Shown here in pieces: positions 17,430 to 26,858 of a stretch of 64,000 nt of DNA. Below the pieces are notes generated by a model. That model was not told where the DNA came from, made no database searches, and saw only the letters and a program-made list of their open reading frames with translations. Every line of letters begins with the position of its first letter. Positions within the stretch are counted from its first letter, which is position 1. The position numbers were made by a program, and so were the translations under genes. This stretch comes from Leptospira bandrabouensis (GTDB taxonomy: Bacteria > Spirochaetota > Leptospiria > Leptospirales > Leptospiraceae), in contig NZ_RQHT01000014.1 of NCBI RefSeq assembly GCF_004770905.1, positions 558,001 to 622,000 of the forward strand, given 5' to 3'.

Positions 17430-18668
17430 TCAGAGATTATTCTCCATCCAACGACGAACCTTCTTCATCCAACCGTCTGAATCAGATCCGGAGTGCATGT
17501 TTCTTTGTTCTAAGTTTTGTATTTTTGAACTATATTTAATAAGACCAACAGCAGTTGCATATTCAGGGGAAGAGATTTTATCGACAAGTCCACTGAGCCC
17601 TGCAGGTTTGGCACGACCCACTGACAGGCGTAATACTTCTTCAGCAGTAGCTTCAATCCCTTGTAACAACGAAGTACCACCGGTAAGGATGACTCCTCCC
17701 GCCAAACTAGACTTAAATCCTGATCGCACCAGTTCATGATCAATCATTTCTAAAATTTCGCGAACCCTAGGCTCTAAAATTTCTACGAGTTCCTGACGAA
17801 AAACAGATCGGGATGGTCTTCCTGAAATGGATGGAATTTCGAATTTTTCGGTAGGATCTACCATATCAATTCTTGTGTGGCCATAACGTTTTTTGATAAC
17901 TTCGGCCGTTTCCACCGTGGTTTTTAAACCAATAGAAATATCACTTGTGATATGGAACCCACCAAAAGGAACTACGGAAGAAAAAGCGATTCCTCCATCC
18001 ACATAAATGATGATATCGCAGATTCCTGCCCCAATATCAACAACAGCGGTTCCTAAATCTTTTTCACCTGATGTGAGTATGGCTTCTGATGAAGCAAGGC
18101 TAGATAAAACGCGATCCATTTGCAAAAGACCTGCTTGTTCTACACAACGATCAATATTATTGAGTGCAGTGTTTCCGCAAGATACAATATGTACTTCTGC
18201 TTCTAAACGAACTCCCGTCATCCCAATAGGATCTTTGATGTTTACTTGGTCATCTACTTTGAATTCTTTTGTTAAGACATGGATAACTTGTTGGTCGTTT
18301 GGTACATGAACTGCTTGTGCTGCTTCCACGACTCGCATAATATCTGTTTCCGATACAATCCGTTCACGGTTAGTCACAGCAATAATTCCTTTTTCATTAA
18401 ATCCATGTACGGATTTTCCGGAAACATTCACTACAACCGTATTTACTTCTTGGCCGGCCATAAGTTCGGCATCACCAAACGCTTCTATGATGGACTTTGT
18501 GGTAGTTTCTATATTGACGATAGAACCATTTTTGATACCAGCAGATGGATACACTCCGGTACCAATAATTTCGATTTCATGTTCCCCGAGAAGCCGCCCA
18601 ATGACAACTTTTACAAGTGAGGATCCTAAATCCAAAGCTGTTATAATTGGTGCGTCATCATAACTCAT
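17430..18668 (-). CDS. ftsA: Cell division protein FtsA
   Basis: An actin-like ATPase of about 412 residues that tethers FtsZ to the membrane. The ATG at 18668 gives [21 protein letters not shown], which aligns with the family start; a GTG at 18692 would add eight residues and overlap ftsQ. The SHS2 (1C) domain lies near residues 85-165 ([14 protein letters not shown]). Phosphate motifs are [13 protein letters not shown] and [13 protein letters not shown]. The C-terminus [10 protein letters not shown] fits the amphipathic membrane-targeting helix. The start overlaps the ftsQ stop (TAATATG arrangement), consistent with translational coupling. Confidence 0.95.
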   Translation of the reverse strand: MSYDDAPIITALDLGSSLVKVVIGRLLGEHEIEIIGTGVYPSAGIKNGSIVNIETTTKSIIEAFGDAELMAGQEVNTVVVNVSGKSVHGFNEKGIIAVTNRERIVSETDIMRVVEAAQAVHVPNDQQVIHVLTKEFKVDDQVNIKDPIGMTGVRLEAEVHIVSCGNTALNNIDRCVEQAGLLQMDRVLSSLASSEAILTSGEKDLGTAVVDIGAGICDIIIYVDGGIAFSSVVPFGGFHITSDISIGLKTTVETAEVIKKRYGHTRIDMVDPTEKFEIPSISGRPSRSVFRQELVEILEPRVREILEMIDHELVRSGFKSSLAGGVILTGGTSLLQGIEATAEEVLRLSVGRAKPAGLSGLVDKISSPEYATAVGLIKYSSKIQNLEQRNMHSGSDSDGWMKKVRRWMENNL

Positions 18669-18669
18669 A

Positions 18670-19401
18670 TTAATGGTAAACGGCGTCCTCACCTCGTAAA
18701 TCTATAGAAACAGCTTTGACAGCTTCCGATTCCATATATGCGAGGGACGCATATAATTTACGAAATATATTTAATTCTAACTTATCACCTAAGTATACTT
18801 TTATGGAGTTAGGTGATTTTAAATACAAGGTATAATTTCCATCACTTTCAGAGACAAGTTCTGAAATTCTTGATTTGAGTGTTGGGTATAAGGAAAGAGC
18901 CTGTCGCATTTCTTTGGTGATATCAAAAATCTGTCTGCCTTCTAGTTTGTTTTCCCCAACAGTGAACTGTCCACTAATCACAATTAAATGATCGGCTAAT
19001 ACTCGGTCTCTGGAAAGAATTTCCAGATTTTCATCCACTTCATACAGAGAACTTCCTACATGTATGACAAATTCGGCGACTTTCTCCTGTATGTTGATCA
19101 TCAAAAAACCGTCGGGATCACGGGTGATTCTTACCTTACGAATCCTCGGATGATTCGAAAGTTGTTTCTCCCAATCCTTCCAATTCCCAATGTTTGGAGC
19201 TTTTGGATCCACTCCCAAAAACTGAAAGACCAGAGGAGGAGACAGAGCCACAAGACCTTGCCACTCCACACGCTCCACCGGTTTCACTGGTCTTGCCCAA
19301 CGATAGATTAGTCCCAAAGCCAAAAGGCCCACAAAGACTAAAAGAATCGGAACCACACGCCCAAATCGTTTTTCTTTGATTTCTTGGGGGGTGTCAACCA
19401 T
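18670..19401 (-). CDS. ftsQ: Cell division protein FtsQ/DivIB
   Basis: A 243-residue bitopic membrane protein with a short cytoplasmic tail, one membrane helix (about residues 16-34, [20 protein letters not shown]) and a periplasmic POTRA-like domain ([20 protein letters not shown] ... [24 protein letters not shown]). A FtsQ/DivIB beta domain follows ([13 protein letters not shown]). It recruits FtsL and FtsB to the septum in other bacteria. The order ftsQ-ftsA-ftsZ is conserved; the mur genes often found upstream are not here, as a small exported protein gene with its own terminator lies 115 bp upstream on the same strand. Confidence 0.92.
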   Translation of the reverse strand: MVDTPQEIKEKRFGRVVPILLVFVGLLALGLIYRWARPVKPVERVEWQGLVALSPPLVFQFLGVDPKAPNIGNWKDWEKQLSNHPRIRKVRITRDPDGFLMINIQEKVAEFVIHVGSSLYEVDENLEILSRDRVLADHLIVISGQFTVGENKLEGRQIFDITKEMRQALSLYPTLKSRISELVSESDGNYTLYLKSPNSIKVYLGDKLELNIFRKLYASLAYMESEAVKAVSIDLRGEDAVYH

Positions 19402-19454
19402 ATATTGATTATGTCACATAGTTAGGTTGTTTGGAAAGCATTTATCAGGAAGGT

Positions 19455-19482
19455 ACAAAAAAAGGCCAGGCGAACCTGACCT
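19455..19482 (-). terminator. Intrinsic terminator of the small exported protein gene
   Basis: On the minus strand AGGTCAGG, loop TTCG and CCTGGCCT form an 8-bp stem with one G-U pair, followed by seven T. It lies 34 bp after the stop at 19516 and separates that gene from ftsQ. Confidence 0.8.
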
Positions 19483-19515
19483 TTCTCGCGAATCTCAAAC
19501 TGTAGTTTGAGCTGC

Positions 19516-19881
19516 TTAGTTTTGTGCTACCTGCATGGATGCTGCGTGGAGATCCATAGAGATAGTTTGGTATTTTTTGGCGTCTTTTTCAAGAGCTTCT
19601 GCACGGCGAAGAAGTTCTTTCTTCTCGTTCATTTGGCTAAGAGCCTTACCACCTCGAGTAGATCCTGCTCTGTCACGAAGTGCCTGAGCCATCTCTACTT
19701 TTTCTTTTGCGATGTTCGCAAGGTATTCCGAAACGGCAGATTTTTGCGCAGGAGTGGTTGCCTGTTCAATCATAGCAGACTCCAAAAGCTCCAATCTTTC
19801 GCTTGTATCCAAAGCGTGTAGGTTTGCTGTTGCAAGTCCCATTGCCAAGATCCCTGTTGCGATTATCTTTGTTGTTTTCAT
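19516..19881 (-). CDS. Small exported helical protein
   Basis: A 121-residue protein with a clean Sec signal peptide (MKTTKIIATGILAMGLATA, cleavage near NLHA-LD) and no lipobox. The mature 95 residues are predicted almost wholly helical with heptad-like charge patterns (TSERLELLESAMIEQA, NIAKEKVEMAQALRDRAG, MNEKKELLRRAEALEKDAKK), which suggests a periplasmic coiled-coil or helical bundle. I do not recognise the family. The ribosome site GAGAGGATCAC before the ATG is strong. The gene is monocistronic: a terminator follows it, and its upstream region has three copies of a palindrome (see separate entries), which implies dedicated regulation. Confidence 0.8.
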   Translation of the reverse strand: MKTTKIIATGILAMGLATANLHALDTSERLELLESAMIEQATTPAQKSAVSEYLANIAKEKVEMAQALRDRAGSTRGGKALSQMNEKKELLRRAEALEKDAKKYQTISMDLHAASMQVAQN

Positions 19882-19928
19882 GTGATCCTCTCTAGAGTGG
19901 GAACCTCTTTTTCCGATTCCCTATTTGT

Positions 19929-19957
19929 ATTCTATGACTCTAAAAATCTTCTGAATG
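19929..19957 (-). promoter_or_regulatory. Candidate promoter of the 19881 gene
   Basis: On the minus strand CATTCA (19957-19952) and TAGAAT (19934-19929) are 17 bp apart. The -10 is good and the -35 is poor, which fits a promoter needing an activator. The first palindrome (19959-19972) ends 1 bp upstream of the -35. Confidence 0.4.
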
Positions 19958-19958
19958 G

Positions 19959-19972
19959 GATTAAATTCAATC
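19959..19972. promoter_or_regulatory. Palindromic operator-like site 1
   Basis: GATTAAATTCAATC is an imperfect copy (one mismatch) of the palindrome found twice at 20031-20065. Its centre lies about 43 bp before the predicted transcription start of the small exported protein gene, directly against the -35, a typical activator position. Confidence 0.5.
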
Positions 19973-20030
19973 GGAAATTACCAAGAATTTCCCCAATGAG
20001 GCCGTAAAAAAGGAAAAAAAGAGAAATTTG

Positions 20031-20065
20031 GATTAAATTTAATCAAAACTTGATTAAATTTAATC
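20031..20065. promoter_or_regulatory. Tandem perfect palindromes, operator-like sites 2 and 3
   Basis: Two perfect copies of GATTAAATTTAATC lie at 20031-20044 and 20052-20065, 21 bp start to start, which is two helical turns. With site 1 (72 and 93 bp away) they occupy roughly the same face of the helix. The only promoter they can plausibly serve is that of the gene starting at 19881. The 295-bp stretch 19882-20177 otherwise holds only that gene's promoter and the caspase gene terminator. Confidence 0.55.
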
Positions 20066-20113
20066 TTTTGGGCCCATAATCAGGTTCGAAACAGGAATTC
20101 AGACGGTTCTCCC

Positions 20114-20142
20114 AAAATAAAAAAACCCTCCGTAGAGGGTTT
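20114..20142 (-). terminator. Intrinsic terminator of the caspase-like gene
   Basis: On the minus strand AAACCCTC, loop TACG and GAGGGTTT form a perfect 8-bp stem followed by a T-rich run. It lies about 35 bp after the stop at 20178. Confidence 0.8.
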
Positions 20143-20177
20143 TTCCACCTTTCCCAGAGGAGAAGAAAGGTTTTTGG

Positions 20178-21887
20178 TTAGTATTTGGTCTTTGTATAAC
20201 TCAATTTTTTATTGAGGATGATGTCCACATTGGTCACTTCCCCCGGTTTCACATGGATTTCCGAATTTTCTAATTTCATTTCTTCCATGAAACTAGCCCG
20301 GATTTCATATTTTCCTGGTTTTAAGTTGGTGAACCAAAAGTATCCATCTTTGTCTGTAGTGACTTTGAAGATTTGGTTTGTGGAAACCACAGTCGGCATA
20401 TAGATCGGGTGTTTTTCAATCGGGTTGTCTAAGGTTTTGTAAAACACTCGTCCTCGAATGGCACCAAATCCGTCCATGGAATTGATTGCATCTACTGTGA
20501 CTGTTTGTTTCGGAATCACAGCCGCTGCTGTTTTGTAAATGGGATATTTATCTGCCCGAATCTCGATTTGGTGAACACCGGCTGGTAGGTTATCGATTTT
20601 CACATTATAAATATCACCCGGAACTAAGGTTCCGTTTTTGGAAATGGATCCCCAAATTTTTGATTTCTCAGTTGTGACTTGGGATACATATTCCTGGTCA
20701 TCCACAAGGACTTTGATCGATCTGACTTTGTCTTCTGCAGGGGATGATTTTAGTTTTCCCTGTTTGTTGAGAAGGTCGTAAGGCGACTTGGTGGCCGCTC
20801 CCCCATAAGATTTATCTTTGATGATAGAAGTACGAATGAGGATACTTCCTGTTGTGATAGAAGGAGGTGCCGGTGGTTCCACTTCTGTGATGGGGGGAAT
20901 GACCACAGTAGTATCGTTGGCAGGAGTGGGTTCCGGCTCAGGAGCTACAGGTGGGGGAGTTGTATTGTTATTATTCGGTGTTGTTGTTTCCACAGGTGTG
21001 ATCGGAACGTTAATCACAACATTCGGTGGTTTTGGTGGAGGATTTTGTGGTTTTGGAGAACCAGACAAAAAGATCCCCGCCGCATTCCCGGAAACTTGGG
21101 GAGTCTGCTCATGGTTGAACTGACGTGCCATTTTAACGGTTTCTTCTTTTGCCACAAAGAAGGCTTCGAGAGCCGTCACAACACTATCGTTATTGAGATC
21201 CGCTTTTTCTAAGGCATTTCCAAAGTTATAAGTAAAAATACCGTGGTTGATGGTCCCCCCTACTTCAATGGAAGTTTGGTCATCATCGGAGGAAGAAATG
21301 ACCGCTTTGTCTTGGAAAAAATAATCTTCCGCATTTTGACGCACCACCCCGTCATTTCCTTGGGCAATTGGAATCTCTGCTGCACCTCGGGTATTTTTTC
21401 CTTTTTTAGCAATCCCACCTGAATAACAGCAGTCCATCACAAGGACGGTTTTTTGGGATTTGATATCTGTTAAAAATTCATTTAGTTCTTCATCGGAAAT
21501 ATGTGGGCGATCATAACAAATGAGGTAGTTACGCATTCCATTTTTTGCCTTCGCATCTTTCATATACATTCCGTGGCCGGAGAAATATAAAAATACAGAA
21601 TCTTCTTTTCCGACAACTTTACCCAATTGGGAAATCGCATTTTTTACGTTGTCGCGAGTGACCATAGAACCTAACAGGACTTTGATATCCTTGAAGTTTC
21701 CTTTTTTTTGGATTTTATCTTTTAAGAAATTTGCGTCTGCTTCACAAAGATTTAACTCAGGGATTTTTGCCTTGTTCCCTTTGTAGTTAGTTCCAATAAA
21801 CAACGCATAGCGGTTCTGCCCAAACACCGGTAATCCGATGAGATAGGCCGTTAGAATACAAACAAATATGTTTCGAAACGAAAACAT
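20178..21887 (-). CDS. Exported caspase-family (C14) peptidase with C-terminal beta domains
   Basis: A 569-residue protein with a Sec signal peptide (residues 1-23, ending VFG-QN). A caspase-like p20 fold starts at YALFIGTNYKG. The catalytic histidine is in FLYFSGHGMYM (about 105) and the catalytic cysteine in VLVMDCCYSGG (about 153). The region after it (AVISSSDDDQTSIE, GIFTYNFGNALEKADLNNDSVVTALEAF) fits the rest of the domain. A proline-rich linker (about 280-345) joins to a PEGA-like segment and a carboxypeptidase-regulatory-like beta domain (AIRGRVFYKTLDN ... GYFWFTNLKPGKYEIRASF). A strong ribosome site (AGAGGAAA) precedes the ATG. It lies 59 bp after the DUF1574 gene and ends in a terminator. 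The protease target is unknown. Confidence 0.9.
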   Translation of the reverse strand: MFSFRNIFVCILTAYLIGLPVFGQNRYALFIGTNYKGNKAKIPELNLCEADANFLKDKIQKKGNFKDIKVLLGSMVTRDNVKNAISQLGKVVGKEDSVFLYFSGHGMYMKDAKAKNGMRNYLICYDRPHISDEELNEFLTDIKSQKTVLVMDCCYSGGIAKKGKNTRGAAEIPIAQGNDGVVRQNAEDYFFQDKAVISSSDDDQTSIEVGGTINHGIFTYNFGNALEKADLNNDSVVTALEAFFVAKEETVKMARQFNHEQTPQVSGNAAGIFLSGSPKPQNPPPKPPNVVINVPITPVETTTPNNNNTTPPPVAPEPEPTPANDTTVVIPPITEVEPPAPPSITTGSILIRTSIIKDKSYGGAATKSPYDLLNKQGKLKSSPAEDKVRSIKVLVDDQEYVSQVTTEKSKIWGSISKNGTLVPGDIYNVKIDNLPAGVHQIEIRADKYPIYKTAAAVIPKQTVTVDAINSMDGFGAIRGRVFYKTLDNPIEKHPIYMPTVVSTNQIFKVTTDKDGYFWFTNLKPGKYEIRASFMEEMKLENSEIHVKPGEVTNVDIILNKKLSYTKTKY

Positions 21888-21946
21888 GATTGGGTTTCCT
21901 CTTATCCGGATGAAGTGCCTTATTCTCCCTCACCAGAAATCGGAAA

Positions 21947-23224
21947 TCAATTGGATTTTTCTTTCGAATGCAAAAAACGAAACACCTGAGGAAGAACCGA
22001 ATTGCGAAATTCTTCGTTTACTCGTTTTTCTCCCCGGCAGTCGTAATGAATATTATCTACAAACCGGTCACTCGGGTAGGAAGATTCGGGAAAGAAAAAG
22101 AGTTTGGCCTCTGGATTTTCTCTAAAAAAAAGTTTTAAATCGGCAAGTAGGTCCTTAGATTCCTGGGACTCTTGTTTTTCCAAAATCCAAGGCATATAAA
22201 CCAATCCAAATTCAATCCCTTGTGCTTTTGTGTATTCGATCAATTCTTTCAAAACGATAAAGTCAGGTTTTTCATAGACATAAGGTTTTGGATTTTTTAA
22301 TTCCTCATCCAATTCTTTTCGAATCATATCTTTGGAAAATAAAACAAGTTCTGGTTTCAATCGATTGGAAATATTATACTTTCCGAAATGACGAGTGATT
22401 TGGTCCTCGATCGTAAGATTGTCCTCTAATTGTGAAGAAGCAGGTTTACAAAGTCCCGCTTCTACATTTTCACAAGACTCACAAAAGAGAGATTTTTCTT
22501 TATAGCTTTTATCTACTTTCCAATTGGTTTGGCTTAGAGCGTTGCGAATGGCTCCATGAAACCTGTAAGATTGGTATAACAATGGTGCTGCTTTGGAAAG
22601 AATAAACAACCTTTCCACACCAGAATATTGTTCGGAAAGTTCTGCAAAGGTAAATTGGTGGAGGTATCTGTGACCAAAAAATTCCCAAAGGATTTGGTTT
22701 GCATCTTCCTGTTTTCCACTGTAACTAATGATATTGTTAGGAGTGGGTGTCCGAAAAAAATTCTTTTCGATTCCTTCGTTCCACCGGCGATTCATATAAG
22801 CAGAAATGGATTCGTTTTCTTTTACCGACTTAGCATCGGGATCATAAAGGGGAGGGCCATATCCCGTAGAATATAACTTAGGCGATGCGGCAAACAAAAC
22901 CATTTTTGGTTTGGTATTTCCCTTTTTTAAATATTTGTCCAAAAAGAAACGATAGTATTTTGGGCCCATTGCAGGCAAACTATGATTATAAACAGAATAT
23001 TCCGTCTCGGAATCTTTTGGATACCCAGCAAGGGCCATTGATCTGGAATCACCTAACACGATGATGTCGGCATTACCCTTTCCCGATTCGACAAAATTTT
23101 TCTTTAAGTTTACAAAAAAGATTTCGGGTTGTTCTAAATAATGGATTCCAAAAAATCGCACCACAAGTTCCAAAATCAAAAAAAATAAGAGGGAAATACC
23201 AATTCCTAAAAATTTAGAACGCAA
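21947..23224 (-). CDS. DUF1574 family SGNH-like protein, partner of MBOAT acyltransferase
   Basis: A 425-residue protein with one N-terminal membrane helix (about residues 6-24) and an extracytoplasmic domain. ADIIVLGDSRSMAL (about 52-65) has the GDSxS nucleophile pattern of SGNH/GDSL folds, and FVDNIHYDCRGEKRVNEEF near the C-terminus supplies the DxxH dyad. The overall pattern matches DUF1574, a family I know chiefly from Leptospira. Proteins of this type (compare AlgJ/AlgX) work with MBOAT acyltransferases to O-acylate exported polysaccharides. The gene overlaps the MBOAT gene by 11 bp, strongly supporting a functional pair. Confidence 0.82.
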   Translation of the reverse strand: MRSKFLGIGISLLFFLILELVVRFFGIHYLEQPEIFFVNLKKNFVESGKGNADIIVLGDSRSMALAGYPKDSETEYSVYNHSLPAMGPKYYRFFLDKYLKKGNTKPKMVLFAASPKLYSTGYGPPLYDPDAKSVKENESISAYMNRRWNEGIEKNFFRTPTPNNIISYSGKQEDANQILWEFFGHRYLHQFTFAELSEQYSGVERLFILSKAAPLLYQSYRFHGAIRNALSQTNWKVDKSYKEKSLFCESCENVEAGLCKPASSQLEDNLTIEDQITRHFGKYNISNRLKPELVLFSKDMIRKELDEELKNPKPYVYEKPDFIVLKELIEYTKAQGIEFGLVYMPWILEKQESQESKDLLADLKLFFRENPEAKLFFFPESSYPSDRFVDNIHYDCRGEKRVNEEFRNSVLPQVFRFLHSKEKSN

Positions 23225-24770
23225 AGTAAATTACCTCCTTTCCAAAAATCCCACGAGTGAGAATGAGAAAACCCATAAATGACAAGAGGAAAGCTTGAAA
23301 CAAAGGATGTATTTGAAAAATCCAATATCTTTCTTTTTTAAAATAGGTAATCCCATCTAAAATCAAAAGTGGTATAAAGATACGGAAGTATTCACCTAAA
23401 ATTCCAACCATATCTTTGATATTGTTATTTGGATGAAGATCCCAATTCCAAAAAGAAAGAAATTTTTTCATATAAAGAAACATCATTTGTGCATCATAAG
23501 AACGGAATGCAATTCCACTAAAGGCAACCAACATATAAATCAAAACCCGGCTAGATGTCCCCGAAAGAATACTGAAAAGTTTATCTGTTAAGGTTGGTGA
23601 TTCAGTAGATACTGGTTCTGTTTTTTCTTCTTTCTTTTTAGCAAATCCTACTAAATAGACAATGGTATACACACCTTGCAAACATCCCCAAGCGATAAAG
23701 GTCCAATTGGCTCCGTGCCAAAGTCCCGATAAGAAAAAGATAATAAACAAGTTTCTATATTGTGCAAATTTTCCATATTTACTTCCCCCTAAGGAAATAT
23801 AAATATAATCCCTAAACCACCTATTCAGTGTTACATGCCATCGATTCCAAAATTCCGTTGGCGTTTTAGAAAATTCGGGAGTTTCAAAATTTACAGTGAG
23901 TGTGACACCAAGAAGTCGAGAGATCCCAAGAGCAATAAAGGAATACCCTGCAAAGTCACAATAAATCTGAGGCAAAAATAAAACGGCCCCAGCAAAAATT
24001 TGGGATCCATCTAAGGTTTGAATGATTTCTGGATTTTGAGTGTATAAAGATTTACCTGCAAGGAATACTTGGTCTACATAAGTTGCTAAATTATCAGCAA
24101 CATACACCTTCATAAAGTAACCTAGCAAGATGTCATATAGTCCTTTCTGAACTCCGTCTAAAGTAGGAAACTTTGGTTTTTTTAATTGAGGCAGAAGGTC
24201 CTGTGCTCTTTCGATCGGTCCTGCCACCAGTTGTGGAAAATAATTCACAAACAATGCAAAATCAAAAAAGTCTCTTTCTGCTTTGATTTGTCTGCGAAAC
24301 ACATCGATCGTATAGGACATGGTTTGGAAGGTATAAAAACTAATTCCCACAGGAAGGATGATATTTCTAAGTAAATAGGTATTGGAATTGGTGGCTTCCG
24401 TAGATCCCAACCATAATGCTAATTGGTTCCATGAATCAATGAGGTTCACTGCGAAAAAATCGTAGTACTTCATGGTAAAGAGTAGGCCCAAGTTGGCTAT
24501 GATGGAAACTGATAGATAGAGACGGCGACGAATTTGGTTTTCTGAACCTTCGATGAGAATGGCCGCACAATAATCAATGATGGTGCTAATGAGAATGAGT
24601 GTGAGAAAAAACCATTCCCACCATCCATAAAAAAAATACGATGCAAGAAGTAACCATAGGTTTTGTGCGCGGTATGCCCATTTCTGTTTTCCGGCAAACC
24701 ATCCGAATCCCAAGAAGATCGCATACACGACCACAAAGAATAACAAAAAGACAAAGGTATTAAAAAGCAT
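23214..24770 (-). CDS. MBOAT-family O-acyltransferase (AlgI/PatA-like)
   Basis: A 518-residue polytopic membrane protein with about ten hydrophobic segments. Diagnostic motifs are FWNRWHVTLNRWFRDYIYISLGG and the catalytic-histidine segment FLSGLWHGANWTFIAWG (about residues 345-361). VNYFPQLVAGPIERAQDLLPQ in the middle matches AlgI. Such proteins pass acyl (usually acetyl) groups across the inner membrane for O-acylation of alginate, peptidoglycan, LPS or teichoic acids. The DUF1574 gene overlaps its 3' end, and recQ is divergent 59 bp away. The acceptor in this organism is unknown. Confidence 0.93.
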   Translation of the reverse strand: MLFNTFVFLLFFVVVYAIFLGFGWFAGKQKWAYRAQNLWLLLASYFFYGWWEWFFLTLILISTIIDYCAAILIEGSENQIRRRLYLSVSIIANLGLLFTMKYYDFFAVNLIDSWNQLALWLGSTEATNSNTYLLRNIILPVGISFYTFQTMSYTIDVFRRQIKAERDFFDFALFVNYFPQLVAGPIERAQDLLPQLKKPKFPTLDGVQKGLYDILLGYFMKVYVADNLATYVDQVFLAGKSLYTQNPEIIQTLDGSQIFAGAVLFLPQIYCDFAGYSFIALGISRLLGVTLTVNFETPEFSKTPTEFWNRWHVTLNRWFRDYIYISLGGSKYGKFAQYRNLFIIFFLSGLWHGANWTFIAWGCLQGVYTIVYLVGFAKKKEEKTEPVSTESPTLTDKLFSILSGTSSRVLIYMLVAFSGIAFRSYDAQMMFLYMKKFLSFWNWDLHPNNNIKDMVGILGEYFRIFIPLLILDGITYFKKERYWIFQIHPLFQAFLLSFMGFLILTRGIFGKEVIYFAF

Positions 24771-24829
24771 CGGTCTTCGTAAGTATTTCCAGAACGCTGA
24801 TTCTGTAAAATTGAAAAAATGAGGGTAAA

Positions 24830-26737
24830 ATGGGGAATCTTATCGTTGACCCGTTCGGATTTGCAGAAATCTTGAGAGTTACCTTGGATCTACATTCGGA
24901 ACTCAAAGCCAAATTCGGTTTTTCGGAATTTCGCCCAGGCCAAGAAGAGGCCATTCGTTCCGTTTTGAATGGCGAAGACACTTTAGCAATTTTGCCTACA
25001 GGTGCTGGAAAATCTCTTATCTACCAACTTCCTGCTGCTATCCAAAAAGACAAACTAACGCTAGTTATTTCCCCACTCATTGCCTTAATGAAAGACCAAA
25101 CAGAGAGTTTACTTGCCAAAGGAATTCCTGCTGCTTTTTGTAATTCCACTCAAGATGAAGTGGAACAAATGACCATCCTTGCTAAATCGGTGAAAGGAGA
25201 AATTCGAGTCCTTCTTGTTTCTCCAGAAAGAGCACTTTCCAATGGATTTCTTCGTATCTTTCGAGAACTAAATTTATTTGCTCTTGTTGTGGATGAAGCC
25301 CACTGTGTTTCGCAATGGGGCCATGACTTTCGTCCCGAATACCGCCAAATACACGTTTTGCGGGAGCGTCACCCTCGTCCCCATTTCCCTATCCTGGCGC
25401 TAACAGCCACAGCCACTACAAAAGTGCAATCCGATGTGCAAGCAGCACTGGGGATGAAATCTCCTAACGTGGTTCTTTCTACTTTTTATAGACCCAATTT
25501 AAAATTCAGTGTGGAATATCCTGCAGCCGAAAGGGACAAAGCCGATAGACTCATCGAACTATTAGAACCCTGGAAAGATGGAAGAAAATTTCCGGGTCGT
25601 GCGATTGTTTACTGTGCCACTCGGAAAAAAACTGACGAAGTGTATGATCTACTAAAAGACTTTGGTTTCTCTGTGGGAAAATATCATGCCGGCAGAACAG
25701 ATGGAATCAGGGAACGAACTCAAAATGCATATACTTCTGGAAAAGTACCCATCCTTGTGGCTACCAATGCTTTTGGGATGGGGATGGATCAACCTGATGT
25801 TCGTTTGGTGGTGCATTACCAAGTTCCTGCATCTTTAGAAGCCTATTACCAAGAAGCTGGTCGTGCTGGAAGAGATGGATTGGATTCGGAATGTGTTTTG
25901 TTTTTTAAAGCGGGTGATGTGGCCACACAAGCCTTTATGTTATCCAAAGAAACAAACTTCAAAGGGGGAGATACTCTTCTCAAATACATTAAGGAATATG
26001 CAAACAAAGAAGAATGTAGGCAGGTTCAACTTTGTTCCTACTTTGGTGAAACCATTTCTCCTTGTGGAAGTTGTGATATTTGTACTGAGGTGGGAACCAA
26101 CCTCCATCGTTCTCATTTTTTAAAATCAGAAGCGGCCAAAGTCCAAAAGAAAAATGAAAAAAGAGATTATCCTCTCTCTGATTGGGAAGAAGAAACCATT
26201 CAGAATTTTTTAAAAGAACATCCTGCCGTATTTGGAAAAACCATCATCGCCAAAACTCTTGTAGGCAAACGTACAAAAGATGTCCTAAGATACAGGATGG
26301 AAAGAAATCCTTTCCACGGAAAATTGGATGGAATTCCAGAAGAAGCAGTGATCGCAAAATTAGAAACTTGGGTGGAAGAAAAAAAAGTTTTGGTGGCCGG
26401 AGCCAAATACCCCAAACTCTATTTACCCAATTTTGTAAAAACTAAATCTCGAACTACATCATCTAACTCTGATGATACGAATTCTTCACCATCGAAATTA
26501 AAAAAACCACCTACACTCAATTCTCAAATTTTAAGAGAACTTATGAATTACCGAGACAGGAAAGCAAGACAACTCAAATGGAAAAAGTTTATGGTGTTTC
26601 AAAATCCTGTCCTCAAACGAATTGCAGAAAGAAAACCAAGAACTCTTTCGGAACTGGAAGCCACAAAAGGTGTAGGACCGGCAAAAGTAGAACGCTTCGG
26701 AAATGATATCATTGAAATCTTATCCAAGTGGGACTAA
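24830..26737 (+). CDS. recQ: ATP-dependent DNA helicase RecQ
   Basis: A 635-residue superfamily 2 helicase with 3'-5' polarity. The ATG at 24830 is preceded by GAGGG at good spacing. Motifs are Walker A ILPTGAGKSLIYQLP, the DEAH box VVDEAHCVSQWGHDFRPEY, SAT-like LALTATAT, motif V VATNAFGMGMDQPDVR and motif VI YQEAGRAGRDG. The zinc-binding cysteines (ECRQVQLCSYFG ... PCGSCDICT) lie at about residues 395-425. A reduced winged-helix region follows, and a C-terminal HRDC-like domain (LRELMNYRDRKARQLKWKK ... LSELEATKGVGPAKVERFG) closes the protein. RecQ acts in recombination, fork repair and resolution of unusual DNA structures. Confidence 0.96.
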   Translation: MGNLIVDPFGFAEILRVTLDLHSELKAKFGFSEFRPGQEEAIRSVLNGEDTLAILPTGAGKSLIYQLPAAIQKDKLTLVISPLIALMKDQTESLLAKGIPAAFCNSTQDEVEQMTILAKSVKGEIRVLLVSPERALSNGFLRIFRELNLFALVVDEAHCVSQWGHDFRPEYRQIHVLRERHPRPHFPILALTATATTKVQSDVQAALGMKSPNVVLSTFYRPNLKFSVEYPAAERDKADRLIELLEPWKDGRKFPGRAIVYCATRKKTDEVYDLLKDFGFSVGKYHAGRTDGIRERTQNAYTSGKVPILVATNAFGMGMDQPDVRLVVHYQVPASLEAYYQEAGRAGRDGLDSECVLFFKAGDVATQAFMLSKETNFKGGDTLLKYIKEYANKEECRQVQLCSYFGETISPCGSCDICTEVGTNLHRSHFLKSEAAKVQKKNEKRDYPLSDWEEETIQNFLKEHPAVFGKTIIAKTLVGKRTKDVLRYRMERNPFHGKLDGIPEEAVIAKLETWVEEKKVLVAGAKYPKLYLPNFVKTKSRTTSSNSDDTNSSPSKLKKPPTLNSQILRELMNYRDRKARQLKWKKFMVFQNPVLKRIAERKPRTLSELEATKGVGPAKVERFGNDIIEILSKWD

Positions 26738-26858
26738 TTAACATTTTTTCCTAACTGTGTTAGAATTTATGAACAAAGTTCTAAACCCACTTGAGAACTA
26801 AGTAAATTCCCTTGAAACTTTCCATGACTCTTAGAATCTGCAGATTCATAGGGGCAAA

